Source: Mycobacterium alsense
Lineage (GTDB): Bacteria; Actinomycetota; Actinomycetes; Mycobacteriales; Mycobacteriaceae
Direction: 5' to 3'
NCBI RefSeq assembly: GCF_002086635.1
Contig: NZ_MVHD01000003.1
Location: 184,978-248,977, forward strand
Length of the DNA: 64,000 nucleotides
The translations under genes and the position numbers were made by a program. The notes beneath the pieces are model-generated. The model saw only the letters and a program-made list of their open reading frames with translations, had not been told where the DNA came from and searched no databases. Positions within the stretch are counted from its first letter, which is position 1; every line of letters starts with the position of its first letter. This document shows, piece after piece, positions 41,999-50,149 of the stretch.

Positions 41999-42642
41999 CC
42001 CCAGACGAGACATCGGTCGAAGAGACCACCAAAGACATCGAAATCACGGAGTCGGCGGGCGTCGAGGAGACGTTGGCGGCCGACGAGGCCGGCGCGGCCG
42101 GCGACGGCGCGAAACCCGGTCGGCTCAAGCGCGTCGCCGCCACGGTGAAGACGCGGTCGTCCGGAAAAGTGGCGGCTTCGGTGCTGGCCTTGCTCATGAT
42201 TGCGTCGCTGGCGTTGTTCGGGGCCCTGTACTGGTTCTCCTACCGACCGGACCGGGCGACCGATGCGGCCGCGGCCAAGGCGGCGATCGCGGCCGCCAGC
42301 GAGGGAACGGTAGCGGTCCTGTCGTATTCCCCCGACACCCTTGACCGCGACTTCTCGTCCGCGAAGTCGCACTTGACCGGCGACTTCCTGTCGTACTACG
42401 ACCAATTCACCCAGCAGATCGTCGCCCCGGCCGCCAAACAGAAGTCCGTGAAGACTACCGCGGTGGTGCTGCGCGCGGCCATGGCGGACCTGCGGCCCGA
42501 TTCGGCCGAAGTCCTGTTGTTCGTCAACCAGAGCACCCAGAGCAAAGACCGGCCCGAGCCGACCTTCACCAACAGCAGCGTGTCGGTCAAGCTGACGAAA
42601 GCTAATGGCAAATGGCTGATTTCGTCATTCAATCCGGTATAG
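41995..42642 (+). CDS. Mce-associated membrane protein (short type)
   Basis: A 215-aa protein with an acidic N-terminus (1-35), a membrane helix at about 59-80 and an outer domain ending VKLTKANGKWLISSFNPV. It is a paralogue of the product at 28,721-29,296, and the order long type then short type is the same in both pairs. The GTG overlaps the upstream stop. It probably forms a complex with the upstream product at a Mce transporter. Confidence 0.85.
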   Translation: MTPDETSVEETTKDIEITESAGVEETLAADEAGAAGDGAKPGRLKRVAATVKTRSSGKVAASVLALLMIASLALFGALYWFSYRPDRATDAAAAKAAIAAASEGTVAVLSYSPDTLDRDFSSAKSHLTGDFLSYYDQFTQQIVAPAAKQKSVKTTAVVLRAAMADLRPDSAEVLLFVNQSTQSKDRPEPTFTNSSVSVKLTKANGKWLISSFNPV

Positions 42643-42652
42643 GGTCACCGCG

Positions 42653-43276
42653 TTGAGCACCGGCGATATCCACTCGATGGTGATCGCGTCGGATTATCGC
42701 GTCCCCGACCCGACCCGGGTGTGGCCGCTGCTCGAGCGCAACAAGGCCGCGCTCGCCGACATCGGCGCACACCATGTCCTGGTGTACACATCCACCCACG
42801 ACTACGGGCGCGTGCTCGTGATGATCGGGGTGCACAGCCGCGAGCCGATCGTGGAGCTGCTGCGCTCGCGGGTATTCTTCGACTGGTTCGACGCCGCGGG
42901 CGTGGAGGACATCCCCGCCGTCTTCGCCGGCGAGATCATCGACCGGTTCGTTCCGCACCCGCCCTCGCCACCGGCGGCGCCCGGCGTCGTGGTATCCGCG
43001 ATCGCGTCGGTCGACGACGTGTCGACCCTGACCGCGGAGGTCCGTGCGGCGATGGGGAGGTTCACCGTGGCCGGCATCCGAAAGACCTGGGTTTTCCAGG
43101 CTTTCGACGATGAGCACGAGGTCCTGATTCTGCAGGAGTTTCCCGACGAGGACGCCGCACGGCGGTGGATCGAGCATCCCGACACCGCGGCGCCCTGGAT
43201 GTCGGGGGGCGGCGTCGGCGCCTACCCGCCGCTGTTCGTCGGCCGGTTCTTCGACATGATGCGCATCGAGGCATAG
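42653..43276 (+). CDS. conserved hypothetical protein, possible two-repeat ferredoxin-like fold
   Basis: A 207-aa soluble protein. Two halves (about 1-100 and 107-207) each show a strand-helix-strand pattern ending in a similar phrase (FDWFDAAGVEDIPAVFAGEI and GAYPPLFVGRFFDMMRIE), suggesting an internal duplication of a small alpha/beta barrel. The start is TTG 42,653, 10 bases after the Mce-associated stop; ATG 42,677 is possible. Function not recognised. It is convergent with kdc. Confidence 0.6.
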   Translation: MSTGDIHSMVIASDYRVPDPTRVWPLLERNKAALADIGAHHVLVYTSTHDYGRVLVMIGVHSREPIVELLRSRVFFDWFDAAGVEDIPAVFAGEIIDRFVPHPPSPPAAPGVVVSAIASVDDVSTLTAEVRAAMGRFTVAGIRKTWVFQAFDDEHEVLILQEFPDEDAARRWIEHPDTAAPWMSGGGVGAYPPLFVGRFFDMMRIEA

Positions 43277-43281
43277 GCCCG

Positions 43282-44961
43282 TCAGCGTCGGGCGTCGGCT
43301 CCCGGTGACATCGATCCGACGAGCTGCCCCAACAAATGCGGGATCTCCAGCCGCGGCAACACCACCTCGACGAATACCATGCGGTCCCGGTGCTCGGCCG
43401 CGGCGGTGAACGCGTCATCGAGCTCGCCGTAGGTCTGCGCCCGGAACGCCAGGTGATCGGTCACCCCAAGTGCGTTGGGAACCTCAATCCACTTCCAGCT
43501 CACGATGTCGTTGTAGGAGGCCGTTTCTCCGTGGATCGCCCGCTCCACGGTGTAGCCGTCGTTGTTGACCACCACGATGACTGGCGACAACCCTTCGCGG
43601 GAAAAGATGCCGAGCTCCTGGACGGTCAATTGCGCGGCCCCGTCGCCGATCAGCAGCACCGTTCTGCGATCCGGCTGCGCCACCGCCGCTCCGACCGCCG
43701 CCGGCAGCGTGTAACCGATTGAGCCCCAAAGGGGTTGGCCGATGAAGGTCACGCCCTGCGGCAGCCGGTGATCCGCCATGCCGTAGAAGCAGGTGCCCTG
43801 ATCGGCGAGGACCACGTTGCCCGGGGTGAGCGCCACGCATAGCCGGTCCCACACCATTCGTTGGGTAAGGGGCGTGTCGCGCGCCGGTGCCGGCGGCAGG
43901 GGTGCGGCCGGCGGCGTCGCCACCGGTGGCGACGTGATTCCGCGCCGGACCAGGATCGTGGCCAGCGCCTCCAGGGCGGCGCCCATCTCCAGCGGCGCGA
44001 AAACCTCGCCGGCCACGCTGCTTTGGTACTGGCCGACGTCGATCGTCCGCGCGGGGTCGATCCGCTGGCTGAAGAAGCCGCTGACCATGTCGGTGAACAC
44101 CACCCCCGCCGTCACGAGCACCGGCGCCTCCTCGATCGCGGTGCGCACCCGATCGGCGCTCGCCGCGCCCGCGTAGATCCCCAGGAAGTTCGGCGAGCTC
44201 TCGTCGAGCAGGCTCTTGCCCCACATCAACGTGGCGTGCGGCACCACGTCGGCCGCGAGCAGCGCCTCGAGCTCCTTGACGGCCTGCAGGCGATGCACCA
44301 GCAGGTCGGCCAGCACGGTCAACTGGTGTTCGCCGATCAGCTCGGCGGCGGCCTCGGCGAACAGCGACAGCGCTCGGGGGCTGGTGCCGCCGCCGTATCG
44401 GGGCAGCGGCGCGTCGGGCCGCTCGGTGGGGAAGCGCGCCACGTCGGTAGACAGCAGGATGTAGCCGGGCCGCTTCTGCTCGCGCACCTCGGATAGCACC
44501 CGATCGATTTCCCGGCACGCCGTTGCCGGCATGAGATTGGCCTGGGCGCAGGTGATTTCGCGGCTGATCCGGAGGAAGTGCTCGAAATCCCCGTCGCCGA
44601 GCGAGTGATGCAGCGCGCGCCTGGTCGCTTGCGCGTCCTTCGACGGCCCCCCGACGATGTGCACGACGGGCACGTGCTCGGCGTAGCTGCCCGCGATCGC
44701 GTTGGCGGCCGAGAGCTCGCCGACCCCGAATGTTGTTACCACGGCGGACATTCCGCGCAGCCGCCCGTACCCGTCGGCGGCGTAGCCGGCGTTGAGCTCG
44801 TTGGCGCTGCCCACCCATCGGATCGTGGGGTGGGCGACGATGTGGTCCAGAAACGCCAGGTTGTAATCGCCGGGGACGCCGAAGATCTCCGAGACGCCGA
44901 GTTCGGCGAGGCGGTCCAGCAGGTAGTCACCGACGGTGTAGACGGGATCAGTCACAGACAC
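43282..44961 (-). CDS. kdc: alpha-keto-acid decarboxylase (thiamine diphosphate enzyme)
   Basis: A 559-aa ThDP-dependent decarboxylase, close to M. tuberculosis Rv0853c (Kdc) from memory. [13 protein letters not shown] holds the cofactor-activating Glu55. [12 protein letters not shown] with VVVNNDGYT (GDG-x-NN) is the ThDP-Mg motif. It decarboxylates branched-chain or aromatic 2-keto acids to aldehydes. GTG 44,961 (or 44,955) gives the expected [13 protein letters not shown] start. It is divergent from the SRPBCC gene at 45,020 and marks the left edge of the conserved core block. Confidence 0.93.
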   Translation of the reverse strand: MSVTDPVYTVGDYLLDRLAELGVSEIFGVPGDYNLAFLDHIVAHPTIRWVGSANELNAGYAADGYGRLRGMSAVVTTFGVGELSAANAIAGSYAEHVPVVHIVGGPSKDAQATRRALHHSLGDGDFEHFLRISREITCAQANLMPATACREIDRVLSEVREQKRPGYILLSTDVARFPTERPDAPLPRYGGGTSPRALSLFAEAAAELIGEHQLTVLADLLVHRLQAVKELEALLAADVVPHATLMWGKSLLDESSPNFLGIYAGAASADRVRTAIEEAPVLVTAGVVFTDMVSGFFSQRIDPARTIDVGQYQSSVAGEVFAPLEMGAALEALATILVRRGITSPPVATPPAAPLPPAPARDTPLTQRMVWDRLCVALTPGNVVLADQGTCFYGMADHRLPQGVTFIGQPLWGSIGYTLPAAVGAAVAQPDRRTVLLIGDGAAQLTVQELGIFSREGLSPVIVVVNNDGYTVERAIHGETASYNDIVSWKWIEVPNALGVTDHLAFRAQTYGELDDAFTAAAEHRDRMVFVEVVLPRLEIPHLLGQLVGSMSPGADARR

Positions 44962-45019
44962 GACGGTACGCTCGACGAAACCGTTCCGGTCGGCACGCCG
45001 CTTAAGTATCGTGCGGGCC

Positions 45020-45463
45020 ATGGCTATCAAAGAATCGCGCGACATCGTCATCGAAGCCAGCACCGAGGAGATCTTGGGCGTCATCGCCGACTTCGAAGCG
45101 ATGCCCGAATGGTCGGACCCGCACCAGAGCGCCGAGATCCTCGAGACCGGGGCGGACGGCCGGCCCAGCAAGGTCAAGATGAAGGTCAAAACCGCGGGCA
45201 TCACCGACGAGCAGGTGGTGGCCTACACGTGGAGCGGCAACGACGTCAGCTGGACGCTGGTCAGCTCCGGCCAGCAGAAGTCGCAGGACGGCAAGTACAC
45301 CCTGGTGCCCCAAGGGGACTCGACGCTGGTCAAGATGGAGATCAGCGTCGACCCGAACGTTCCGCTGCCCGGCTTCGTGCTGAAGCGTGCCGTCAAGGGG
45401 ACGATCGACTCGGCCACCAAGGCGCTGCGCGAGCGCGTGCTTCAGGTGAAGAAGGGCAACTGA
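45020..45463 (+). CDS. SRPBCC family protein (Rv0854-like)
   Basis: A START/polyketide-cyclase-like protein of 147 aa. [20 protein letters not shown] begins the first strand, and [13 protein letters not shown] and [15 protein letters not shown] are typical family segments. Such proteins bind lipids or other hydrophobic ligands in a helix-grip cavity. It is the first of three related genes here (45,020, 46,607 and 47,112) and sits directly before far. ATG 45,020 is taken as the start; no strong ribosome-binding site is seen. Confidence 0.9.
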   Translation: MAIKESRDIVIEASTEEILGVIADFEAMPEWSDPHQSAEILETGADGRPSKVKMKVKTAGITDEQVVAYTWSGNDVSWTLVSSGQQKSQDGKYTLVPQGDSTLVKMEISVDPNVPLPGFVLKRAVKGTIDSATKALRERVLQVKKGN

Positions 45464-45467
45464 CGCG

Positions 45468-46547
45468 GTGGCGGGCGCGGGACCGCTGGCGGGGGTCAGG
45501 GTGATCGAACTCGGCGGCATCGGGCCGGGCCCGCACGCCGGAATGGTGCTCGCCGACCTGGGCGCCGACGTGGTGCGGGTGCGGCGGCCCGGCGGGCTGA
45601 CCATGCCGCCCGAGGACCGCGACTTGCTGCATCGCGGCAAGCGGATCGTCGACCTGGACGTCAAGACGCAGCCCCAGGCCCTGCTGGACCTGGCCGCCAA
45701 GGCCGACGTGCTGCTCGACTGCTTCCGGCCCGGCACCTGCGAGCGGCTGGGCATCGGCCCCGACGACTGCGCGGCGGTCAATCCGCGGCTGATCTTCGCC
45801 CGGATCACCGGCTGGGGGCAGGAGGGTCCGGCGGCCCACACGGCGGGCCACGACATCAACTACCTGTCGCGGACCGGGGCGCTCTCGGCGTTGGGCTTCC
45901 GGGACCGGCCGCCCATGCCGCCGCTGAACCTGGTCGCGGACTTCGGCGGCGGTTCGATGCTGGTGCTCCTGGGAATCGCGGTCGCGCTGTACGAACGCGA
46001 GCGCTCGGGCAAGGGTCAGGTCATCGACGCCGCGATGGTCGACGGGGTGAGCCTGCTGGCCCAGATGATGTGGACCATGAAGTCGACCGGCGCGCTGCGC
46101 GACGAGCGCGAATCGTTCCTGCTCGACGGCGGCGCCCCGTTCTACCGGTGCTACGAGACGGCCGACGGCAAGTACATGGCCGTCGGCGCCATCGAACCGC
46201 AGTTCTTCGCGGCGCTGCTGGCCGGGCTCGGCCTGGCACCCGATGAGGTGCCCGGGCAGCTGGACATCGGTTCCTACCCGAAGATGTACGACATCTTCGC
46301 GGCCCGGTTCGCCAGCCGGACCCGCGACGAGTGGACCGAAATCTTCGCGGGCACCGATGCGTGCGTCACCCCGGTGCTGACCTGGGGTGAAGCCGCCACC
46401 GACGAGCACCTGAACGCGCGGTCCACGGTGATGACGGCCCACGGCGTCGAACAAGCCGCGCCCGCGCCGCGCTTTTCCCGCACGCCGGCCGGCCCGGTCG
46501 GACCGCCGCCGGCGACGACTACGTCGCTCAGCGAAATCGGCTGGTAG
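45468..46547 (+). CDS. far: Far, class III CoA-transferase / alpha-methylacyl-CoA racemase-like
   Basis: A 359-aa family III protein matching Rv0855 (far) by position and sequence. GPLAGVRVIELGGIGPGPHA and VLADLGADVVRVRRPGG are the N-terminal family motifs. GHDINYLSRTGALS holds the probable catalytic Asp. It should epimerise 2-methyl-branched acyl-CoAs so that beta-oxidation can proceed. GTG 45,468 follows the SRPBCC stop by 4 bases, suggesting co-transcription. Confidence 0.92.
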   Translation: MAGAGPLAGVRVIELGGIGPGPHAGMVLADLGADVVRVRRPGGLTMPPEDRDLLHRGKRIVDLDVKTQPQALLDLAAKADVLLDCFRPGTCERLGIGPDDCAAVNPRLIFARITGWGQEGPAAHTAGHDINYLSRTGALSALGFRDRPPMPPLNLVADFGGGSMLVLLGIAVALYERERSGKGQVIDAAMVDGVSLLAQMMWTMKSTGALRDERESFLLDGGAPFYRCYETADGKYMAVGAIEPQFFAALLAGLGLAPDEVPGQLDIGSYPKMYDIFAARFASRTRDEWTEIFAGTDACVTPVLTWGEAATDEHLNARSTVMTAHGVEQAAPAPRFSRTPAGPVGPPPATTTSLSEIGW

Positions 46548-46606
46548 TTAAGAATATACGGGGAAATGCCACCCGCGCGCAGGCCGTTGGGGTTAGTTTG
46601 TTTGCA

Positions 46607-47062
46607 GTGGCCGTAAAAGCATCGCGAGAATTTGTCGTAGACGCGCCGCCAGACGTGGTGATGGAGGCGCTGACAGATGTCGGCCTGCTCTCGTCGTGGT
46701 CGCCGCTGCACCGACAGGTCGAAGTGGTCGACCGTTATCCCGACGGCCTGCCGCACCACGTGAAGGCCACGATCAAGATTCTCGGGCTCGTCGACAAAGA
46801 GGTCCTGGAATATCACTGGGGCCCCGACTGGGTGGTCTACGACGCCAAGAGAACTGCCCAGCAGCATGGCCAGCACATCGAGTACAACATCAAACCCGAG
46901 GGGGTCGACCAGACGCGCGTGCGGTTCGACATCACCGTCGAACCGGCCGGGCCGATCCCGGGTTTCGTCGTCAAGCGGGCGACCGAGAAGGTTCTCGACG
47001 CGTCGGTGAAGGGGCTGACCGACCTCGTGGTGGGCGGCGGGGATTCGGGCCCGCCGGCTTAG
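46607..47062 (+). CDS. SRPBCC family protein (Rv0856-like)
   Basis: A 151-aa START-like protein. VAVKASREFVVDAPPDVVME opens the fold, WSPLHRQVEVVDRYPDGLPHHVKA follows, and the end is helical. It is a paralogue of the next gene, which begins VAVQATSEIVIEAPPEA. GTG 46,607 was chosen over TTG 46,598 because it aligns with that paralogue's start. Ligand unknown. Confidence 0.88.
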   Translation: MAVKASREFVVDAPPDVVMEALTDVGLLSSWSPLHRQVEVVDRYPDGLPHHVKATIKILGLVDKEVLEYHWGPDWVVYDAKRTAQQHGQHIEYNIKPEGVDQTRVRFDITVEPAGPIPGFVVKRATEKVLDASVKGLTDLVVGGGDSGPPA

Positions 47063-47111
47063 TTGGCCGCAAGGGGTTCCTGGCGCGACCGCGATTGCTA
47101 ATTTTGTAGCA

Positions 47112-47561
47112 GTGGCCGTACAAGCGACGTCGGAGATCGTCATCGAAGCGCCCCCGGAAGCGATCATGGAGGCGCTCGCCGACATGGACGCGGTGCCGTC
47201 GTGGTCCCCGGTGCACAAACGGGTCGAGGTCGTCGACAAGCATCCCGATGGGCGACCGCACCACGTGCGGGTCACCATCGCGGTGACCGGCATTCACGAC
47301 ACGGAGCTGCTCGAATACCACTGGGGCCCCGACTGGATGGTGTGGGATGCGCACAAGACCGCGCAGCAGCGCGGCCAGCACGGCGAGTACACCCTGGAGC
47401 GGGAGGGTGAGGACAGGACCCGGGTGAGATTTGCCATCACCGTCGAGCCCTCGGCGCCGCTGCCCGAGTTCTGGGTCAAGCGGGCCCGCAAGAAGATCCT
47501 GCACGCCGCGCTCGAGGGACTGCGCGAGCGCGTTATGCGTGACGCGGGTCCGGCCGGGTAA
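47112..47561 (+). CDS. SRPBCC family protein (Rv0857-like)
   Basis: A 149-aa START-like protein, closely related to the product of 46,607 (shared YHWGPDW and RVRF segments). It is the third such protein in 2.5 kb, in the same order as Rv0854, Rv0856 and Rv0857. It starts at GTG 47,112. The last 29 bases overlap the 3' end of the convergent dapC gene. Confidence 0.9.
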   Translation: MAVQATSEIVIEAPPEAIMEALADMDAVPSWSPVHKRVEVVDKHPDGRPHHVRVTIAVTGIHDTELLEYHWGPDWMVWDAHKTAQQRGQHGEYTLEREGEDRTRVRFAITVEPSAPLPEFWVKRARKKILHAALEGLRERVMRDAGPAG

Positions 47562-48744
47562 TCGCCCCGTCCCGCAGCGCGCCCAACCGCCGGATCGCCT
47601 CGTCGAGGGTGTCGTCGCGCTTGCAGAAAGTAAAGCGCACCAAGTGATTCCACACGTCGAGGTAGGGCGCGGCGGGGTCGCAGAACGCCGACATCGGGAT
47701 CGCCGCCACGCCGACCTTTTCCGGCAGCGCCGCGCAGAATGCGGTGCTGTCGTCGTAGCCCAGCGGGCGCGGGTCGGCACACAGGAAGTAACTGCCGTCG
47801 CTGTCGTGCACCGCGAAGCCGATCTCGGCCAGTCCCGCGGCCAGCCGGTCGCGCCTGGCCTGCAATGTGCGGCGCAGGTCGGCCACCCAGGCATCCTCGG
47901 TATCCAGCGCGAGGGCCACGGCGGGCTGGAACGGCGCGCCGCCGACGTAGCTGAGATACTGCTTGGCCGCACGGATCCCCGCGACGAGTTGCGCTGGGCC
48001 GCAAGCCCATCCGATCTTCCATCCGGTGCAGTTGAACATCTTGGCCGCGCTGGAAATGGTGATCGTGCGCTCGGCCATGCCGTCGAAGCCGGCCAGCGGC
48101 AGATGCTTTCTGCGGCCCGGGCCGTCGAACACCAGATGCTCGTAGACCTCGTCGGTGATCACCAAGAGGTCGGCGGCCGCCGCGATCTCCGCGATGGCGG
48201 CCAGCTCCGCCGCGCTCAGCACCGTGCCGGTCGGGTTGTGTGGCGAGTTGACGATGAGCGCGCGGGTCCGGGGCGTCACCGCCCGGCGCAGCGCGTCGGC
48301 GTCGAGGGCGAAGCCGCGCCCGTCCGGGACCAGCGGCACCGCGACCCGCTGCGCGCCGGCCATCGCCACCACCGGGGAGTAGGAGTCGTAGAAGGGTTCG
48401 ATGAGGACCACCTCGGAGCCGGGCTCGACCAGCCCGATCACCGCCGCGGCGATGGCTTCGGTGGCGCCGACCGTCACCAGCACCTCGGTGTCGGGGTCGT
48501 ACTCGATGCCGAAATGGCGGCGGCGGTGCGCGGCGATGGCCTGGCGCAGCGGTTCGATGCCCAGCCCCGGCGGATACTGGTTGGCGCCGTGGGCGATGGC
48601 GTCTTGGGCGGCCTTCAGCAGCGCGGGGGGCCCGTCCTCGTCGGGAAAACCCTGGCCGAGGTTCACCGCGCCGATCCGCGCGGCCAGCGCCGACATCTCG
48701 GCGAACACCGTCGTGGCGTAGGGCCGCAGTCGCGACACCGTCAT
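47533..48744 (-). CDS. dapC: PLP-dependent aminotransferase (DapC-type)
   Basis: A 403-aa class I/II aminotransferase matching Rv0858c, annotated in M. tuberculosis as N-succinyldiaminopimelate aminotransferase of lysine and peptidoglycan synthesis. VNLGQGFPDEDGPP is the N-terminal motif, INSPHNPTG-type (VNSPHNPTGTV) and ITDEVYEHLVFD bind the cofactor, and SSAAKMFNCTGWKIGW holds the PLP Lys. ATG 48,744 (MTVSRLRPY) matches the known N-terminus. It is divergent from fadA. Confidence 0.93.
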   Translation of the reverse strand: MTVSRLRPYATTVFAEMSALAARIGAVNLGQGFPDEDGPPALLKAAQDAIAHGANQYPPGLGIEPLRQAIAAHRRRHFGIEYDPDTEVLVTVGATEAIAAAVIGLVEPGSEVVLIEPFYDSYSPVVAMAGAQRVAVPLVPDGRGFALDADALRRAVTPRTRALIVNSPHNPTGTVLSAAELAAIAEIAAAADLLVITDEVYEHLVFDGPGRRKHLPLAGFDGMAERTITISSAAKMFNCTGWKIGWACGPAQLVAGIRAAKQYLSYVGGAPFQPAVALALDTEDAWVADLRRTLQARRDRLAAGLAEIGFAVHDSDGSYFLCADPRPLGYDDSTAFCAALPEKVGVAAIPMSAFCDPAAPYLDVWNHLVRFTFCKRDDTLDEAIRRLGALRDGAITRPDPRHA

Positions 48745-48855
48745 GGTCGTCGAGCTTAAGGCCGCGTGCTCCCCGCGAGCGTCACGCCGGCGCAAAGTCG
48801 GGTGGCGAGACCCGCCATGGTGCGGGCCTTGGTGCTGTGAGCTGCGGAAACCTGC

Positions 48856-48871
48856 CCAACCAACAGGTTGG
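48856..48871. promoter_or_regulatory. inverted repeat upstream of fadA
   Basis: CCAACC-AACA-GGTTGG, 62 bases before the fadA ATG and between the divergent dapC and fadA genes. It is a possible operator; the binding protein is unknown. Confidence 0.35.
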
Positions 48872-48933
48872 ACGGGCGCCCTGTTAGGGTGCTGGTACGG
48901 ATCCGAAACCCCATTTGTGAAGAGGAAGCCGAC

Positions 48934-50145
48934 ATGTCCGAAGAAGCCTATGTTTATGAGGCCATCCGCACCCCGCGCGGCAAGCAGAAGAACGGCTCGC
49001 TCAACGAGGTCAAGCCGCTGAGCCTGGTCGTCGGCCTGATCGACGAGCTGCGCCGACGCTTTCCCGACCTGGACGAGAACCTGATCAGCGACGTCATCCT
49101 GGGGGTGGTTTCGCCGGTCGGCGACCAGGGCGGCGACATCGCCCGGGCCGCGGTGCTGGCCGCCGGCATGCCCGACACCGTCGGCGGCGTGCAACTCAAC
49201 CGGTTCTGCGCCTCGGGCCTGGAGGCCGTGAACACCGCCGCGCAGAAGGTGCGTTCCGGCTGGGACGACCTGGTGCTGGCCGGCGGCGTGGAGTCGATGA
49301 GCCGGGTGCCGATGGGATCCGACGGCGGCGCGATGGCGCTGGACCCGGCCACCAACTACGACGTCGGCTTCGTGCCGCAGGGCATCGGCGCCGACCTGAT
49401 CGCCACCATCGAGGGCTTCTCCCGCGAGGACGTCGACGCGTACGCGCTGCGCAGCCAGCAGCGCGCGGCCGAGGCGTGGTCGGGCGGCTACTTCGCCAAG
49501 TCGGTCGTGCCGGTGCGCGACCAGAACGGCCTGCTGATCCTCGACCACGACGAGCACATGCGGCCCGACACCACCATGGAGGGCCTGGCCAAGCTGAAGC
49601 CCGCCTTCGAGGGGCTGGCGGCCATGGGTGGCTTCGACGACGTGGCGCTGCAGAAGTACCACTGGGTCGAAAAGATCGACCACGTCCACACCGGCGGTAA
49701 CAGCTCCGGCATCGTCGACGGGGCCGCGCTGGTGCTCATCGGCAACGAAGCGGCCGGCACGTCACAGGGCCTGACCCCGCGGGCGCGCATTGTCGCGACC
49801 GCCACCACCGGGGCGGAGCCGACCATCATGCTGACCGGTCCGACGCCGGCCACCCGCAAGGTGCTCGACCGCGCGGGCCTGACGGTCGACGACATCGACC
49901 TGTTCGAGCTCAACGAAGCGTTCGCCTCGGTGGTGCTGAAGTTCCAGAAGGACCTGAACATCCCCGACGAGAAGCTCAACGTCAACGGTGGCGCCATCGC
50001 GATGGGGCACCCGCTGGGGGCCACCGGCGCGATGATTCTCGGCACCATGGTCGACGAGCTGGAGCGCCGCAACGCCCGGCGCGCCGTGGTGACGCTGTGT
50101 ATTGGCGGCGGCATGGGTGTCGCGACGATCATCGAGAGGGTTTAA
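48934..50145 (+). CDS. fadA: acetyl-CoA acyltransferase (3-ketoacyl-CoA thiolase) FadA
   Basis: A canonical thiolase of 403 aa, matching Rv0859. All active-site motifs are intact: [11 protein letters not shown] (Cys92), [16 protein letters not shown] (His) and CIGGGMG (second Cys). It forms the thiolase part of the trifunctional fatty-acid beta-oxidation complex with FadB, cleaving 3-ketoacyl-CoA to acetyl-CoA. The ATG follows GAGGAAG. fadB starts 4 bases after the stop. Confidence 0.96.
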   Translation: MSEEAYVYEAIRTPRGKQKNGSLNEVKPLSLVVGLIDELRRRFPDLDENLISDVILGVVSPVGDQGGDIARAAVLAAGMPDTVGGVQLNRFCASGLEAVNTAAQKVRSGWDDLVLAGGVESMSRVPMGSDGGAMALDPATNYDVGFVPQGIGADLIATIEGFSREDVDAYALRSQQRAAEAWSGGYFAKSVVPVRDQNGLLILDHDEHMRPDTTMEGLAKLKPAFEGLAAMGGFDDVALQKYHWVEKIDHVHTGGNSSGIVDGAALVLIGNEAAGTSQGLTPRARIVATATTGAEPTIMLTGPTPATRKVLDRAGLTVDDIDLFELNEAFASVVLKFQKDLNIPDEKLNVNGGAIAMGHPLGATGAMILGTMVDELERRNARRAVVTLCIGGGMGVATIIERV

Positions 50146-50149
50146 GGCA

